A DNA stretch of 64,000 bases from Achatina immaculata (lineage: Eukaryota; Mollusca; Gastropoda; Stylommatophora; Achatinidae): the NCBI GenBank assembly GCA_009760885.1, contig CM019692.1, positions 57,650,964 to 57,714,963 on the forward strand, in the 5' to 3' direction. Under the pieces are notes generated by a model. It worked only from the letters and a program-made list of their open reading frames with translations. It was not told the origin of the DNA and ran no database searches. Position numbers and translations under genes: made by a program. Positions 45,590 through 58,543 of this stretch are shown here, one piece after another (position 1 is the stretch's first letter; each line of letters opens with the position of its first letter).

Positions 45590-48500
45590 TGTATTTTTGT
45601 GATTTTGTCACATGGATCGAACAGAGCGTTGTGGCTTATCCTAACATGTACTTTGGTGATTATCAACAAACTCGTGTAAGAATCTAGCCTAGCTCTGAAA
45701 AATAAATGCAAAAATGTATATGGAAACGAACAGCGTAGACGCTGGATACTGAAAATAACTTAAAGATGAGGATTCAAGATCAATTCTAAAATAATTCTAG
45801 GACAATTCTATCATGGATATTGTCGCTGGAGCTTACAGTATCTGTGCCAGTGGTTCTCACACTTTTTTTCAGACTGGCACACTTGGTAAACAAAATTTCT
45901 GTGGCAGCAAATATGTGCTCCTAAAGCTGGACTCTCGTACGACTAACCATATATTTGTAGCATTTTTAACATTACACACTACATTGACTGTATTCATTGG
46001 TAAACGAAAAAAAAAATTGGGAGCGGTTATAAATTTCATTATACAACGCATTTTTCAATGCGAAATGCGAGCCCGTTTCGAGGCACAGATCTCTGGTCAT
46101 GTCAGCTCGCCCTGCACTGAGACTAATAACTAAACTGCTGTGTGTTCTCTATCTGGTTTGTATTTACCATATAAATAAACAAAAATAAGCTGTTATGTGG
46201 TAAAATGATTTTTTTATTCTTAAAAATTTAGCTGCACACCTTTAGCTCTCTCACTGCAGATCACTGAGCCACGGCACACACTCGGTCTCTGCTGTCTACC
46301 AGACACGTTCTGAGACGATAGATTGGAAAAGGATGGTTGTTGGGGGGGGGGGAGAGAGAGAGAGAATATATGTGATGAAGCCATTTCCGAGAAACGAACT
46401 AATCAACAAGTCTAAAATGAATAGAAAGGAAGTTTATTACTTGACGAGTCAAAGAAATGTTAAAGAGGGACACAGTTGTTGAAACTTGCAGGATAATATG
46501 TCTGTTAAATAAAGTCTTGACTATACCTGTCTAAAGACCTATATGTAGATAGTGGGTTAGCCAGGAGTTGTCAAACTAGCAGGTAGATTTCCACGTGAAA
46601 ATGTTAGTGTGTGAGTATGAAAGGCTCCTGACAAGTTATTACACTCTTCTTAAAATCCGTGGTGAAGAAAGGCCGAACTGGTGGTCACATCGGGTCACCA
46701 GCTTGGCAAGGTTCAACGATGGCTCTTTCTGTTTAGTAAAGAATCTCATACAGGACAAAACTGGAGCTGATTAGAGAACATAAAGTATAATAAGAGAAGA
46801 AGAAACCTAATGATCGTTAATGTGTTAGTTTCATTAAATAATGTTTGAAAGATTCGCGAGGTGACAGCATGGATGAAGAAGAGAGACGTAGGCAATGTAT
46901 ATATAGATGTGTATAGCTATTAGTATACGTAGCGATGACCGTATTCATAGCTGCAAGCATTATTATCGTTTTCTGGAGTTAGTTCTTAAGTTCAGCAATT
47001 ACATATGTTTTGAATATGCAAAGCTTTGACGACACTTGGCAGTATGGGCTACATTGGTTATTTATTCATTGATGTTGTATGTGGCGTGAGGGCGTTGGGG
47101 TGAGATAAAGAGTTGGGTACTGTTTTATTTAAATATGCAATTCGTTTGATATTATGCATATGTTCATTGTTATGTCTGTTATGCTTAATTGCTTAAGCTG
47201 TATCTTGTGTAAAATCTACGAGTCCCATAATGGGTAATAATTGATATCGTGTATGGGCACACACGTGTTAGATTCTTTTTGTGATTACAAATGTCATGTC
47301 ATTGTTACACTCAATAGATATACAGTAGTAGGTTGTTATTTCTTCTGTGATCACAGGTGTCATGTAAGTAGCAGTATGTTGTTCTTTTTATGTGATCATA
47401 AGATGTGTCATGTAAGTAATAGTAGGTTGTTGTTTGTTCTGTGATCATAAGTGTCATGTAAGTAGAGGAACGCTCCAGGTGTCAAGTATTGCGTTAATGT
47501 GCTGCTTATGAGTGCTCAAGTTCCTGTGCGTTTCCTTGGCTGGTATAAAAAAAAGGCGTTGTTGCTATTCTCTACCACATCAAATAACAGACTGTACTGT
47601 GTACTGTGTAATAACTCTGTACTGTGAAGTACCAGCTGGCCGCCTGAACACAGCCCACACGAACAATAATAATAGAGGCATAGCTCCTAGAAAACTAGAA
47701 AAGAAGAATATAGGTCAGGATATTGCTAACTGTCTAAAAACTACACTCGCTGATTCAGGCATTGTGGCTAGACAACAAGATGTTTTCAGGTTGGTTGTAA
47801 GAGAGGAACGTTCTACAAAAGACACGTCTCATGAATAAAAAGAAAAAGATAATTTATGCGGGTTCCAAACATATTTCTTATTTTAAAAATAGTGGGTTGA
47901 GTATATGATTTCGTTTATTTTCTCGGCCTTCTTTTTTTCTCTTAACAATTATGAGACCAAGGATTAAATGAAATCTCTATGGATAAAGGTGTTTGTGAAG
48001 CAGATATACAAAACTGGTAAAAGAGACAAGAAAATTAGAGAACTGTGAAAAACAATAAGAAGAGCTGAATATACAGTATTTGAATGCAGTAAGAACAAAC
48101 CAGTATTTCGGCTGAACGCTTTTGTGGAAGGAGCATATCAAACAAAGACACAAAAGAGGCTTATTTTTTCAGATATCCACCTTAAGTGAGGATATAAAAA
48201 TAAACATATTAACTGACATGAATGAATAGAAAGTTGAGTATTCCTATCTACCTATTACTTTTGTGTGTGTGAGTGTGAGTGAGAGAGAGAGACCGCACCA
48301 ACACCTTCCCTTCCTTTTTCTTATTATCTATTTTGTGAAACTGCACTATACGTTTTTCCTTTCATTCCTCCTGTTCCTTTTCTTTATAAAAAGAATCCGC
48401 CTTCATCATACACCTTTCTTTCATTCTTTCTATTTCACTATACAGCCACCTTTCGTTCCTTCTCCTTTCATAGTTTTTGTGACTACTTCATTCGCCACCA

Positions 48501-51030
48501 TCTATCCTTTCACTGCAAGTACAAATTTCACTCTAATCGTTATTACACTCATCTCTTGGAAAAATCTTTAGTGAATTATATTACCATGGACCATTATTTT
48601 TGTTGTAAATAACCACACGTGACCCTTGGCCTCTTTTTATTGAAGGACTGCTTCCTTGCCAGTGAACATCATCTTACATGAGTTCAATACATCAGGACAA
48701 AAAGTTTTAACTGCGTGGGCTAAAGGACGGAAACCCATAAAAACATGGCTCAGGAGCATTGAGACGGAAACTACCAGATGCAGAAGAAAGACGACCTTCG
48801 TTTTAAGTATTTAATGCAGAGATCGATCCATGTAGGAGTAGAAAAATCTTTCAGCATGCAAGCCTTGCTCAATCTGCTCGGCTATAATCTTGGTTCCCAT
48901 ATGCATCGGCTGTTGTTAATGACACAGACAAAAAAAAAGAGTCACAACTATTGAACCTTGGCATTGGTAAAGTCGAATGATGATTTCGATCTAGGCTTTA
49001 TAGTTATGAGCTTGTTACGTGAGAAGATATGTTTTATATGTTTTGTTGTCTTATTGTCATTTCTTTCTAGCAATTCTTAGCCTGCATTCAGCAACGTGGC
49101 ATCTAGCAATAATTCTTCTGTCTTTCTACAAGCTGGACGTTTTTCATTTTTCTTGTTATTGTCAAAGAAGTGAAAGTTGTTATTCATCCCTTTACCTGCA
49201 GGAGATAAGCACACAGTCAATGCCTTCACAGGCTGCTATGCCACTGTCTCTTACATGTGACCCGACACGACAAAATAATTTATTGTCAGTATTTTCAGGT
49301 CTCCGACGCTGTAAAATCGCAAAGTTTCTGGTAGTCTTGACAGAGGTTTGTTAAATTTATTTATTTTATGTTCGTTTATTAGTATTATCCTTTAGAAAAT
49401 ATGTTATTGTTTTGTCTTTCCCATACGTCGCTTCAGTTTTACATGTTGTCAAATTTTGTGATTGTCTAGTTCTTTTTAAGCAAAAGTGTCTTCACAGAAA
49501 CATAACTTGAAATAAATAAATGTGTTTCGCATCTCTTTAAAATTTCCCTTCAGGCAGCTTTATTGGACATTGGAAGAATTTCCCATTTTTCCTGCAGGCG
49601 TTGTTGTTTCTGACCTTCCAGGCAGCAGTAGAATTTTTTTTTTAAAATTAGCATGAGAAATTGAGACTTTCGCTCTATTATTAGGAAGCAAAGTAACCTA
49701 ATATTTATCTTACATTAAAAGTTTTCCCATTGCACATAGTTAGAATTTCACTGTCAGTATATGTGGTCACATAAGTATTCTGTTATTATTTGCTTTTTTT
49801 TTGGTTATTATTTGCTGTTTTTTTTTAAATCTGAAGTTCTGTGATTTTTTTATGTCCTGATTTTATGACCTACCTAAATACATTTTTACTAGCATTAGAC
49901 ACATTTGTAGACAAATAAGGATACTTTTCTTTTATCTGAGAGTCTTAATGTGTAACGTATTGGTTTGCGTGGGAGTTTTGAGTACTTTTACAGAGTTTAT
50001 GTACCGTCTCTGTACGTTCTACTGTTAATTTGTCTTTCCATTTTATCAAACTTTCCTATAATTTAACTCCCTCTCTTTCTCTCTCTCTCTCTTTCTTTCT
50101 CGTTCTCTCTCTTTCTCTGTCTGCAGCAATGTTTTTTTCTCCATACTCTCTATACAGCTTCCTTTAATTCCTTATAACTTCCTCGTTTTTGCTTTAAAAT
50201 ATTACTCTTTAAAATTCATTATACAGACTAAAATATCATATTTAGGGGAATAAAAAAAAATTATATATTACGAAATATTGCTGATGTATACAGAACGCAT
50301 TTCAAAATGTCGGAAGGTCATAATTTAATCTATTGTTTGGACTGACATTCAATACAGATCTGTCGCAGCTTCTTGAAATTCTGTACATCCGCCATTTAGA
50401 AATGGCTCTGAAGGACATTTCGTTAGCAAAAAAAAAATATATATATATATTCTAGATATTTTAATGCAGTTTTCTTGATCCAGTTTTTTTTTTTTGGGGG
50501 GGGGGGTTAAAATGAAATTTCATTGTAGGATCATTCTTTGCGTAGGACAGAGAAATCAGGTTATTTAAGTCTGGAAGTATACATTCTAAAATGTCATTTA
50601 CACTGATAAATCATGTACAGTCAAAGAGCATTCCTTGTCATGGAGCGTTGTCAGTGATATAATCGTACTTAGTCGGCCCTTACAGGCAGTCACGTTCATG
50701 AAGTGCTCCGCGTGACACGTCACGTGCTCAGTGACAAATCTGTAATGGCTAGCTCGAACTTGTGTGTTTTGCTGACGTGTTCTGATGCAAATCTTTCATC
50801 GCCTGTCAAGTAGGGTTTATTTCTGTTCACGGGGAGGGGAGGGATATTTTCTGCTGTCATAGTTTCAATGCAGAGGGGATCACATTCCACAGGTCGTGAA
50901 TGTAAGGCAAAGAAAGACAGCGAGAACAAACCAATATTTCGACTGACTTCCTTAAACGAGAACAGAAAAAAGGACAACAAGAGAAGATAAACACACACAC
51001 ACACAGAAGGAGAGAGAGACAGAAAGAGAA
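45590..51030. other. No gene recognised
   Basis: About 5.4 kb with no family-level coding signal. Short features: a CAGTGGTTCTCACAC at 45848 resembling a hAT end, three to four loosely repeated ~57-base segments (GTGATCATAAG..GTCATGTAAGTAG) at 47270-47463, CT-rich runs near 50060-50120, and two copies of a CGAAATATTGG motif (48091-48125 and 50921-50955, minus). Confidence 0.5.
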
Positions 51031-51228
51031 GTTACCTATAATAATGAAATCGACAGAAGATAAATCTTTCCACAATATCATAAATCAGTACAAAATTCTA
51101 CAGCTGTTACAAGTTTACGCGAGTTGTTACAGTTCACATAATCTTTCTTTAACTGTGGAATTTTATACTGATTTATGATATTGTGGAAAGATTTATCTTC
51201 TATCGAATTTCATTATATTATAGTTAAC
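51031..51228. repeat. Long imperfect inverted repeat
   Basis: Arms 51031-51102 and 51154-51228 are reverse complements over about 72 bases with five or six differences, separated by a 51-base spacer. CA-repeat on the left and GT-repeat on the right extend the symmetry. The same short peptide (MILWKDLSS) appears on both strands for this reason. It may be a foldback-type MITE. Confidence 0.85.
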
Positions 51229-51639
51229 ATGTGTGTGTGTATCTATGTATGTACCAAGCTGCACCATTTAAAGTGGATCAAGGAATGTAGAAACTGCCTC
51301 AGCTCATATTCTTTTATTTGTTTTTCTTTATTTTCTTTCATTTTTAATCACTCTCCTATCCTCCCTGCACTGCTTCTGTACCTTCTAGATGTCTCTATTG
51401 CCCGTCCTCAATGTTTTCAAAGAGATGTGTTTATCCCTGGCCTATTTGAGTATACTGTATGTATAGGGTGGGCAGACAGTCCTTCCCCTAATTGCAAGCA
51501 TTTGTTACACAAACACCGTGCTTGAGACAGACTTGCGGCTTTTTGTAAATTTTATCCCAAACTGCAGAGCTTTTTTTATTATTATTTTATTCATGCGGTT
51601 CAGTGTGTACGCCATTTGTTGCCCGGAAAACATTTAAAT

Positions 51640-52025
51640 CAGTGTTTCCCATGCTTGTTCAGCCTGCCGCCCCTTTTTTTCCCAAGCCATATCCTCAACG
51701 CCCCTCCCCCTTTATGTACTATTCGTACAAAGGCCTATTAAACTAGAATACGCGTTACGCAACTAAAAACTTCAGCAAACAAACCAATTTATTTAACAAT
51801 ATGAAGGAGTACATTAACAATTCTACAAGTTGCATGTAGAGACACAAGTTTCTCAGTATCAGGCTGAAAAGTGCTAAGAAGGAGGATTTTGCTACCCCCT
51901 TCTGCTTCTTCGTTTTCCATAACCCCCCCCCCCCGCAACTGCCCCCTTTTCTTCCGCCCCCCCCCCCCCCCACTGGCCCTGTTCCTTCACCGCCCCCTAG
52001 TCCTTTCCCGCTTTCGGAAACACTA
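51640..52025. mobile_element. hAT-like MITE (tentative)
   Basis: The left end CAGTGTTTCCCATGCTTG and the right end (reverse complement TAGTGTTTCCGAAAGCGGG) form short imperfect terminal repeats of hAT type, about 385 bases apart. C-rich ends flank an AT-rich middle, and no transposase is encoded. The 8-base flanks (ATTTAAAT and AACGATAT) do not match well, so the call is tentative. Confidence 0.4.
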
Positions 52026-52264
52026 AACGATATTCAGTGTCTTACCACGTGTTCCCCGATATCTCTTTAATCACCCTTGCTAGAGCACTCGTTCCTTGCC
52101 TTCAGTGTTTCAGTACCAGAAACTGGTGAGCTCAACACTTTGTCCATAGTATGCCCTCATAAAAAAAGCCAAGAGGGGTAATTTCCAGTGAATGTGGTGG
52201 CCATGGTGTTGGAGCATCTTTCCTAATCCATCAGTGAGGAAAGTTTGTCTTCAACGACAGACGA

Positions 52265-52716
52265 GCAACTAAACCCATTGTGGCTGTGCACCATCTTGTT
52301 TGATAAACCCAGTGTGGCTGTGCACCATCTTGTTTGATAAACTCAGTGTGCCTGTGCACCATCTTGTTTGATAAACCCAGTGTGCCTGTGCACCATCTTG
52401 TTTGATAAACCCAGTGTGACTGTGCACCATCTTTTTTGATAAACTCAGCGTGCCTGTGCACCGTCTTGTTTGATAAACCCAGTGTGCCTGTGCACCATCT
52501 TATTTGATAAACCCAGTGTGGTTGTGCACCATCTTGTTTGATAAACCCAGTGTGGCTGTGCACCATCTTGTTTGATAAACCCAGTGTGGCTGTGCACCAT
52601 CTTGTTTGATAAACCCAGTGTGGTTGTGCACCATCTTGTTTGATAAACCCAGTGTGGCTGTGCACCATCTTGTTTGATAAACCCAGTGTGGTTGTGCACC
52701 ATCTCGTTTGATAACC
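52265..52716. repeat. 34-bp satellite-like array, about 13 units
   Basis: Unit ACCATCTTGTTTGATAAACC plus CAGTGTGGCTGTGC with a few recurring substitutions (GGCT, GCCT, GGTT variants). All three minus-strand frames are open, giving three overlapping ORFs at 52722-52231, 52871-52500 and 52702-52445. Confidence 0.93.
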
Positions 52717-52935
52717 AGCCATGTACTTAGAATCTTAGACTCGATATACTTAATACTCTTAGTGCCTGGTGGCCAGTCAGATGTGTGCAGCTCCAAAAAA
52801 GAGAGGGCCGCAGTCGGCACATCACACGGGGGCCTAGAGATTGAAATCGGGCCAGAGACCAAAGGGATCAAATGGCAAAGGGCCCAAGGCAGGCGACGGA
52901 TTTAAGTACGGCCTTTTAGACCCACTGAAGGTCAG

Positions 52936-53195
52936 AGGTTAACGGAGACCAAGAGGACAGTTAAAGTGATGCCTGAGAACTCCAGAGGAACAGTTAAAGT
53001 GACGCCTGAGAACTCCAGAGGAACAGTTAAAGTGATGCCTGAGAACTCCAGAGGAACAGTTAAAGTGATGCCTGAGAACTCCAGAGGAACAGTTAAAGTG
53101 ATGCCTGAGAACTCCAGAGGAACAGTTAAAGTGATGCCTGGAACTCCAGAGGAACAGTTAAAGTGATACCTGAGAACTCCAGAGGAACAAAAAAG
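52936..53195. repeat. 33-bp tandem repeat, about 8 units
   Basis: Unit GCCTGAGAACTCCAGAGGAA plus CAGTTAAAGTGAT. The unit is 11 codons long, so the plus frame repeats PENSRGTVKVM and the minus frame repeats GITLTVPLEFS. The first unit is degenerate and one unit carries a 2-base loss. No gene context supports translation. Confidence 0.92.
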
Positions 53196-53629
53196 ACAGA
53201 AAAGGACAAACGGCCCCCCACCCAAAAAAAAAAAAGGTTTGTTTCATTTTGCAAAATTTCTATCAGAGGCCTTGCTTTTGTGGTGGGAAATTTGTCGACA
53301 AAAATTACGGACAAAGTATGGAGAAGGATAACATGTCTATCACTCTTATCATTGTTTTGATTCACGGTGTATATCCAAACTTTAGTTACATGTCAACCAA
53401 CCACCGTTAGTTTAGTGTTTTATTTTAATTGTAAAACAGATAGGGTATCTTCTTTGTGGATTGTTTCTAACGTTTAAGGATTATATTCTGAATTACGTAG
53501 TTGTTATGGACTCTCGGCCTTGCTGTAATTGGATAAATCTAAAAACTGTATTAAAGATATTAGTAACTTATTGTATTACCTTCACTTTTCCAGTACTTCT
53601 ACTAATCTGTTTCATGCGTCGTCACTTCC

Positions 53630-53832
53630 CATCTCTCTCTCCCTCTTCTCTCTCTTCACTCTCTCTCCTCTCTCTTTCCTCTCTCCCCTCTCTCTCCTCT
53701 CTCCCTCTCTCTCTCCTCTCTTTCTTCTTTCTCTCTCCTCTCTCTCCCCTCTCTCTCCTCTCTCTCCCCTCTTTTTACTCTCTCTCCTCTCTCTTTTCAC
53801 TCTCCTCTCTTACTCTCCTCTCTCTCTCTCCT
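53630..53832. repeat. CT-rich low-complexity tract
   Basis: Almost pure pyrimidine on the plus strand, built of CTCTCTCC and CTCTTT-type units. The Ser/Leu-rich and Arg/Glu-rich ORFs through it are artefacts. Confidence 0.9.
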
Positions 53833-54439
53833 AGCTCTAAGACAAATCACAATCAACCACTCTCTGCCTAAAACTTTGGAAAGATAGCTGTTGCCCTCGC
53901 AATTATAGCATCCCTTTATGTCTCATTAGATCAGCGGTTCCCAAAATCTTTTTGCACGACTCTATACTAACAATGATACGTGCACCGATATCTTTGGAAA
54001 AGGTGAAAAATAAATGGAAATTCAACAAAATTTATCCAGTACACTTTGAAGCACATAAAACTAACCTCAGCCCCAAAAAGTGGTCCAACTCAAGCCCAAG
54101 AAGACTCACAGCGAGCTTTAACTTTTACAATACTAATCAACAAAAAAAGGGCCACAATCACTTTTCAGGTGAGGTGCGAAAAAAAGTATATTGCTGCAAA
54201 TATTACAATGACTGCCCGTGACAACTGATTGCTAAGGTTAGGTACATTAATAAACATTATGATGATGACAATTTCTTTATTTATAACACTAGAAATCTTG
54301 CTTTTATAAGCACTCTAAATCCCAAGAAAACCACGAGAAAATTGTTAATGATTTGCAGGTTTCGCCCTACGAAAGACACATTTCTCGCAATGACAAAAAT
54401 GTCTTGCACGTGGAGCCTGTATAGCACTGATCACAGTTC
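53833..54439. other. No gene recognised
   Basis: CAGCGGTTCCCAAAA at 53932 resembles a hAT end, but no partner was found. Confidence 0.45.
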
Positions 54440-55480
54440 AGTCAGTTTTTTTTTTGGTGCAAGGACATTTATGGTCGTGCTGTTGAGACTGATTTACAAT
54501 ATCTCGTAGACGACAGTGATGCTGACAGATGGCGTGCTATGGTATGGTTCCAAGAAGGTGTGCCAGTCACCCACTAGGTCATTCTAAGACTCCGAGATCG
54601 TTTTATCAACACCGGAATTGTGAAAGAAGCCAAAAGATCCGGGCGTCCAAGAAAAATAAAGATCGATAAAAGTCGTCCTAATGATACTGAGAGACAGAAA
54701 AGCTACGCCCACCCCAATCAAGGTGCATCTGTGAGTAACAGGCAGCATCATCACTGTCAGCGACCAAACGATTTGCAGCAGATTCGTGGGTCAAATCTTC
54801 GCTCTAAACGTCCTGCAGTATGCCCCGGCCTTATTCAAGTCCATCGTGCTTGGCTGATCTCGACTTCGTGTGTCATGGACCAGCCAGCAGTGGTCTGTGG
54901 TATTCTCTACAGGTGAGTCAAGGTTCACGATGCCGTTTAACGACGGCAGAATTCGTGTGTGGAGATGGCCCAGATAGCACTTTCAAGATGCCACAGTTAG
55001 GGAGCATGATCGCTATGGAGGTAGCTCAATCATGGTATGGGGTGACTTTGCAATGAACTACAGAACTCCCCTGCATCGTGTCGAAGGAAACAGGCATTAG
55101 GTATAGAAATGATATTGTTCAGCCTCTTGTACTCCCAACATTTAGGCTATTAGTTAAGGTTCTGTGCTCCAAGATGACAACGCCCCTCCGCACAGAGCTC
55201 GTGCTGCTAATGAGTTCCTCCAGCAGCACCGTGTGACCAGGATGGACTTGCCAGCACTGTCACCTGATCCCAACCCAACTGGGCATCTCGGGAACATTTT
55301 GGGACGATCAGCAAGAGGTAACCACCCAATAGCTGGTGACCTGAACCAATTGTTTTAAAACTGGCAGCAGAAGTGGCACTCTGTACCCCAGTACACTATC
55401 TTGAGGTTGATTTTATCCATGAGGCAATGTTGCCTGGCTTCTATCAATGCTCGTGGTGGTCATATACATCACTGACCGTC
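54440..55480 (+). mobile_element. Tc1-type transposase relic
   Basis: Readable in several frames: the Tc1 helix-turn-helix linker (INTGIVKEAKRSGRPRKI) near 54610, a region around 54900-54960 where the first catalytic Asp motif would be and is decayed, HDRYGGGSIMVWG-like text near 55005-55045, then VLQDDNAPPHRARAANEFLQQHRVTRMD (second Asp) from about 55160 and ALSPDPNPTGHLGNILGR (third acidic region) to 55320, ending near GDLNQLF. The expected Glu of the DD34E set is Gly or absent in this frame. Heavily decayed and inactive; TIRs not found. Confidence 0.85.
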
Positions 55481-55737
55481 TTTATTTCAGCTGCCAGCAG
55501 ATCCGAACTTCAGATAGAAGGGTGTGTCCAAATAATCAACATTTACTCCCATACAAATTCGTTATTATTCGTGAAACTGTCACAGTCCACATGATTGAAG
55601 AACAATGTGATTAAATGTTAATCATTTCTCATTTTTGAGCTTTTAATATGGTGAGATTTGGTACGTGGTCCTTGACCTTTTTTTTTTTTTTTTGAGTAGT
55701 GTATTTCAGTACGTTTAAGACCTCAGGTGACTAGACT
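55481..55737. other. No gene recognised
   Basis: Probable 3' flank of the Tc1 relic, with a T-run at 55678-55694. Confidence 0.4.
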
Positions 55738-56385
55738 ATCAAGGCACAACCTTCAACAGAAGCAACACAGCAAGCGAGGAAATTAAAATCAGAGTACAGA
55801 TAGGGAATAAAATATACTTTGCCTTGCAACACCTGTTAAAATCCAAAATCCTGTCCCAAAACACCAAAATAACAATCTACAAAACTATGATAAGACCAGC
55901 CGTCATGTATGGATCAGAAACATGGATTACGACAAAGAAAGATGAACAACAATTGCAGATCTTTGAGATCAAGATCCTAAGGAGAATCTTTGGACCGATA
56001 AAGGATACCAATAGTGGAGAATGGAGAATACTGAACTGAAGAGCTTATTTAAATCCCAAAGAATTATAAATGTATTGAAACGTAACAGACTACGCTGGCT
56101 GGGACATGTAGAAAGAATGGAAGAGAACAGACAAACGAAAATGATATACGCACAAGAGATGAGGGAAACAAGACCAAGGGGTAGACCAAGACAAAGATGG
56201 AAAGACAACATAGAAGAGAATATAAAAGAAATTGGTGCCATCAACTGGAGAGAGAAGATTAGGAATAGAGAGGAATAGAGGCGAACTTTATCTGCACCAA
56301 TGAGCCTTAATGGTTCGGAAAGCTGAAGAAGCAGAAGAAGAAGAAGAAGAAGAAGAAGATGATGATGATGATGATGATGATGATG
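55738..56385 (+). mobile_element. LINE C 3' end with GAA/GAT tail
   Basis: Starts in GTTFNRSNTASEEIK, then LLKSKILSQNTKI, RPAVMYGSETWITTKKDEQQLQIFE and DTNSGEW. A frameshift near 56035 leads into LFKSQRIINVLKRNRLRWLGHVERMEE and GRPRQRWKDNIEENIKEIGAINWREK (56021-56278). The 3' end is followed by a GAA-repeat that changes to GAT (56330-56385). This is the only copy here with the natural C 3' end. Confidence 0.9.
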
Positions 56386-56389
56386 AAAA

Positions 56390-57714
56390 AGATAGGAGTC
56401 CTGGGGGGGGGGGGGGAATATGCACTGTCAGCTAGGACGAAAGGCTCGCACGAATTGATTTTACATATTCGTTTTACACACACACACACACACATAAACT
56501 ACATTTCTGTTCAACTGTCGCACTCTATTCTGCTTTTATCACGTACAGTATTTCAAAGACTTACAGCGCGTGATTTTTGCTGTTTTTATATTTAGGTCTG
56601 AAAATAAAAAGTACTAGAATTTCCTTAATTTTTTTGTATTTTTGTATTTTTTAAAAGATTTTCATTTATCACTGGTTCTCCTTTTCATACAATCTCGCGA
56701 CTTCAGTTCCGCCTCGACGTTAGCCTGGATCGCTTACATAAAGCTGGGAACCGCTTCACAAGATGGTTGACAATAGCTGGTTGTGAAAGTGGTCAGTCGT
56801 TTTTTTTTCGTGCGGGAACGGATAATTCTAATAAAAATTTCACTAAAGTACTGAGTCACACTAACATGTTGGTGTTGCAAAGACGAACCCTCAAGAGTGA
56901 ATTCTTCAACTGCATTTCTTTCTTATTCTGTCCAGCTGCTATAGAAAAAGTGTCTTTCTTATGCCACATTAGCCTTCTGTGGATCGTGTCGGTGGAGGCA
57001 GAGAATGTACGCTGTTCTACACCCTTTTAATTCTGTGTTGCAAGGGATGTAACAAAAAATATAAGAAGAGAAGAATATAAGCATTATTTATACAGTAAGA
57101 TCACTGCTTCTGGATCTTTATTTTGGGATTTATTCCCTGAGACATTGACTCTCTCCAGCCATGTACTCGTACAAGGCAGTGAATCAGGATCAGCTAGACA
57201 GAATTTACTTCGTGAAGCACTGACTCCCCTACGGGATGCCTACGAGTCAGTGAGTTTTACAGTCAGTCCGAGATTAGACAGGATTGAAACATTGACTCTG
57301 TCTAGCCACCGGCAAAGCAGTTAGTTTGGCAGTCACAGACAGGGCCATTTACTTTTAATTAATGTGGCAGGTGAATCTGACCCAATCCTGTATTTGTTTT
57401 CTCTGTTTACCGATTGCATTATCTGAGCAAACAAAACGGCTTGCACAAGCAAGTCAAACTGCTTTTGTTTCAAACTCAGTCGTCAAGGAAGACTTCATAG
57501 AGTAATCTGTCTCGTCCGTGATAACAGATCTTGTAGGTTGAACGTCCTGGAAATTAACTTTTCGATGACTACCGTCGTTAGTCTTTGTTGATGACACTAA
57601 TATTTAGGGCACGTATACTTTCAGTACTTGACCTTCTCGTGGCAACTGTCGAAGATCAAACAATGTTAATTTTGAGCGTCTACTTCATATTCAATTCAAG
57701 TGCATTGCCGCATG
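56390..57714. other. No gene recognised
   Basis: A G-run at 56402-56416 and a CA-repeat near 56480. At 57140-57350 the phrase TTGACTCT(G/C)TCTAGCC-like recurs near AGTCAGT, giving a loose internal repeat. Nothing coding recognised. Confidence 0.45.
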
Positions 57715-58190
57715 GCATAGGCTATCATTTCTCTCCATAATTCCCTGTCTTTAGACTTGATTATGAGATCCGCCGGTGACTTTCTTCCTAGCCACACTGA
57801 CAGCCCATCCAGTAACTTCTCTATGTCTTCCTCTGCCTCTTCTTCCTTCAATTTTTCCAGTTAACACAGTGTGTTCCAATTTTCATCTTCTCGGGAAATG
57901 TTCTGTAAATCTCACTTGTCAGCCTCTGATCTTTGCTATAATTTGCTTTTTAACTCCAGCCTCTCTTAAGACTTCTTCATTGGTTGTCTTGGCTGTCCAT
58001 GGTACCTTCAATAACCTTCTTTTAAACCACATTTCCATGGCTTCCATTTCTCGCTGTACTCTCTTATTCATGGAGCATGCTTCACACCCATAAAACAAAA
58101 TTGGCACGATGTAACATTTAAGTACTCGGAATTTGTTTCCATTGATACGGAACTTCAAATTAGAAAACGTGTAGAAAGGTGGTTACAATA
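57715..58190 (-). mobile_element. LINE P-like 3' fragment
   Basis: The minus-strand ORF 58158-57919 encodes RVLKCYIVPILFYGCEACSM, EAMEMWFKRRLLKVPWTAKTTNEEVLREAG, clearly related to family P ([17 protein letters not shown]). Further 3', GRPRKR-like and KDRELWREMIAYAMRQC readings fit a LINE C-terminus. Divergent enough to be a separate subfamily. No tail found. Confidence 0.8.
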
Positions 58191-58438
58191 TTCAAAGCCA
58201 TGTAATGAGGGATAAATGGGATCTGGCAATTTAGTGTAACAGTTATATAACATTGTATTTGTAAAACATGTTGGAGACAGCCGAGAAGACATCAAAAGAC
58301 CAACAAAAGTGAAATTCTCCCGTTACAAGCAGCCCCCTGTGTCTTTGGTACTGCATGAAAACAAAGAGAGATATCTGTAAAATACATTTTTAAAAGTATG
58401 GATCCAAGTCGTTTCATCTTTATCTGTTTTTATTTCTT

Positions 58439-58439
<1 letters not shown>

Positions 58440-58517
<78 letters not shown>

Positions 58518-58543
58518 GTCTGTCTGTCTATCTATCTATCTAT
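58440..58543. repeat. (TATC)n microsatellite
   Basis: About 100 bases of TATC with a short TGTC interlude. LINE E begins directly after it, and LINE E itself ends in TATC units, so the tract may be the target or an older E tail. Confidence 0.9.

Noticed and set aside
45813..46133. 106-aa ORF beginning at a hAT-like CAGTGGTTCTCACAC
   Set aside because: No protein family match by eye, no second terminal repeat, and no target-site duplication found.
47512..47838. 108-aa ORF beginning MLKFLCVSLAGIKK
   Set aside because: Looks like a signal peptide at first glance, but the rest has no domain and no supporting splice sites.
53932..53950. hAT-like ends CAGCGGTTCCCAAA (53932) and CAGAGCTTCTCAGCC (62651)
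   Set aside because: Single ends only; without a partner TIR and 8-bp duplication they may be chance or very old relics.
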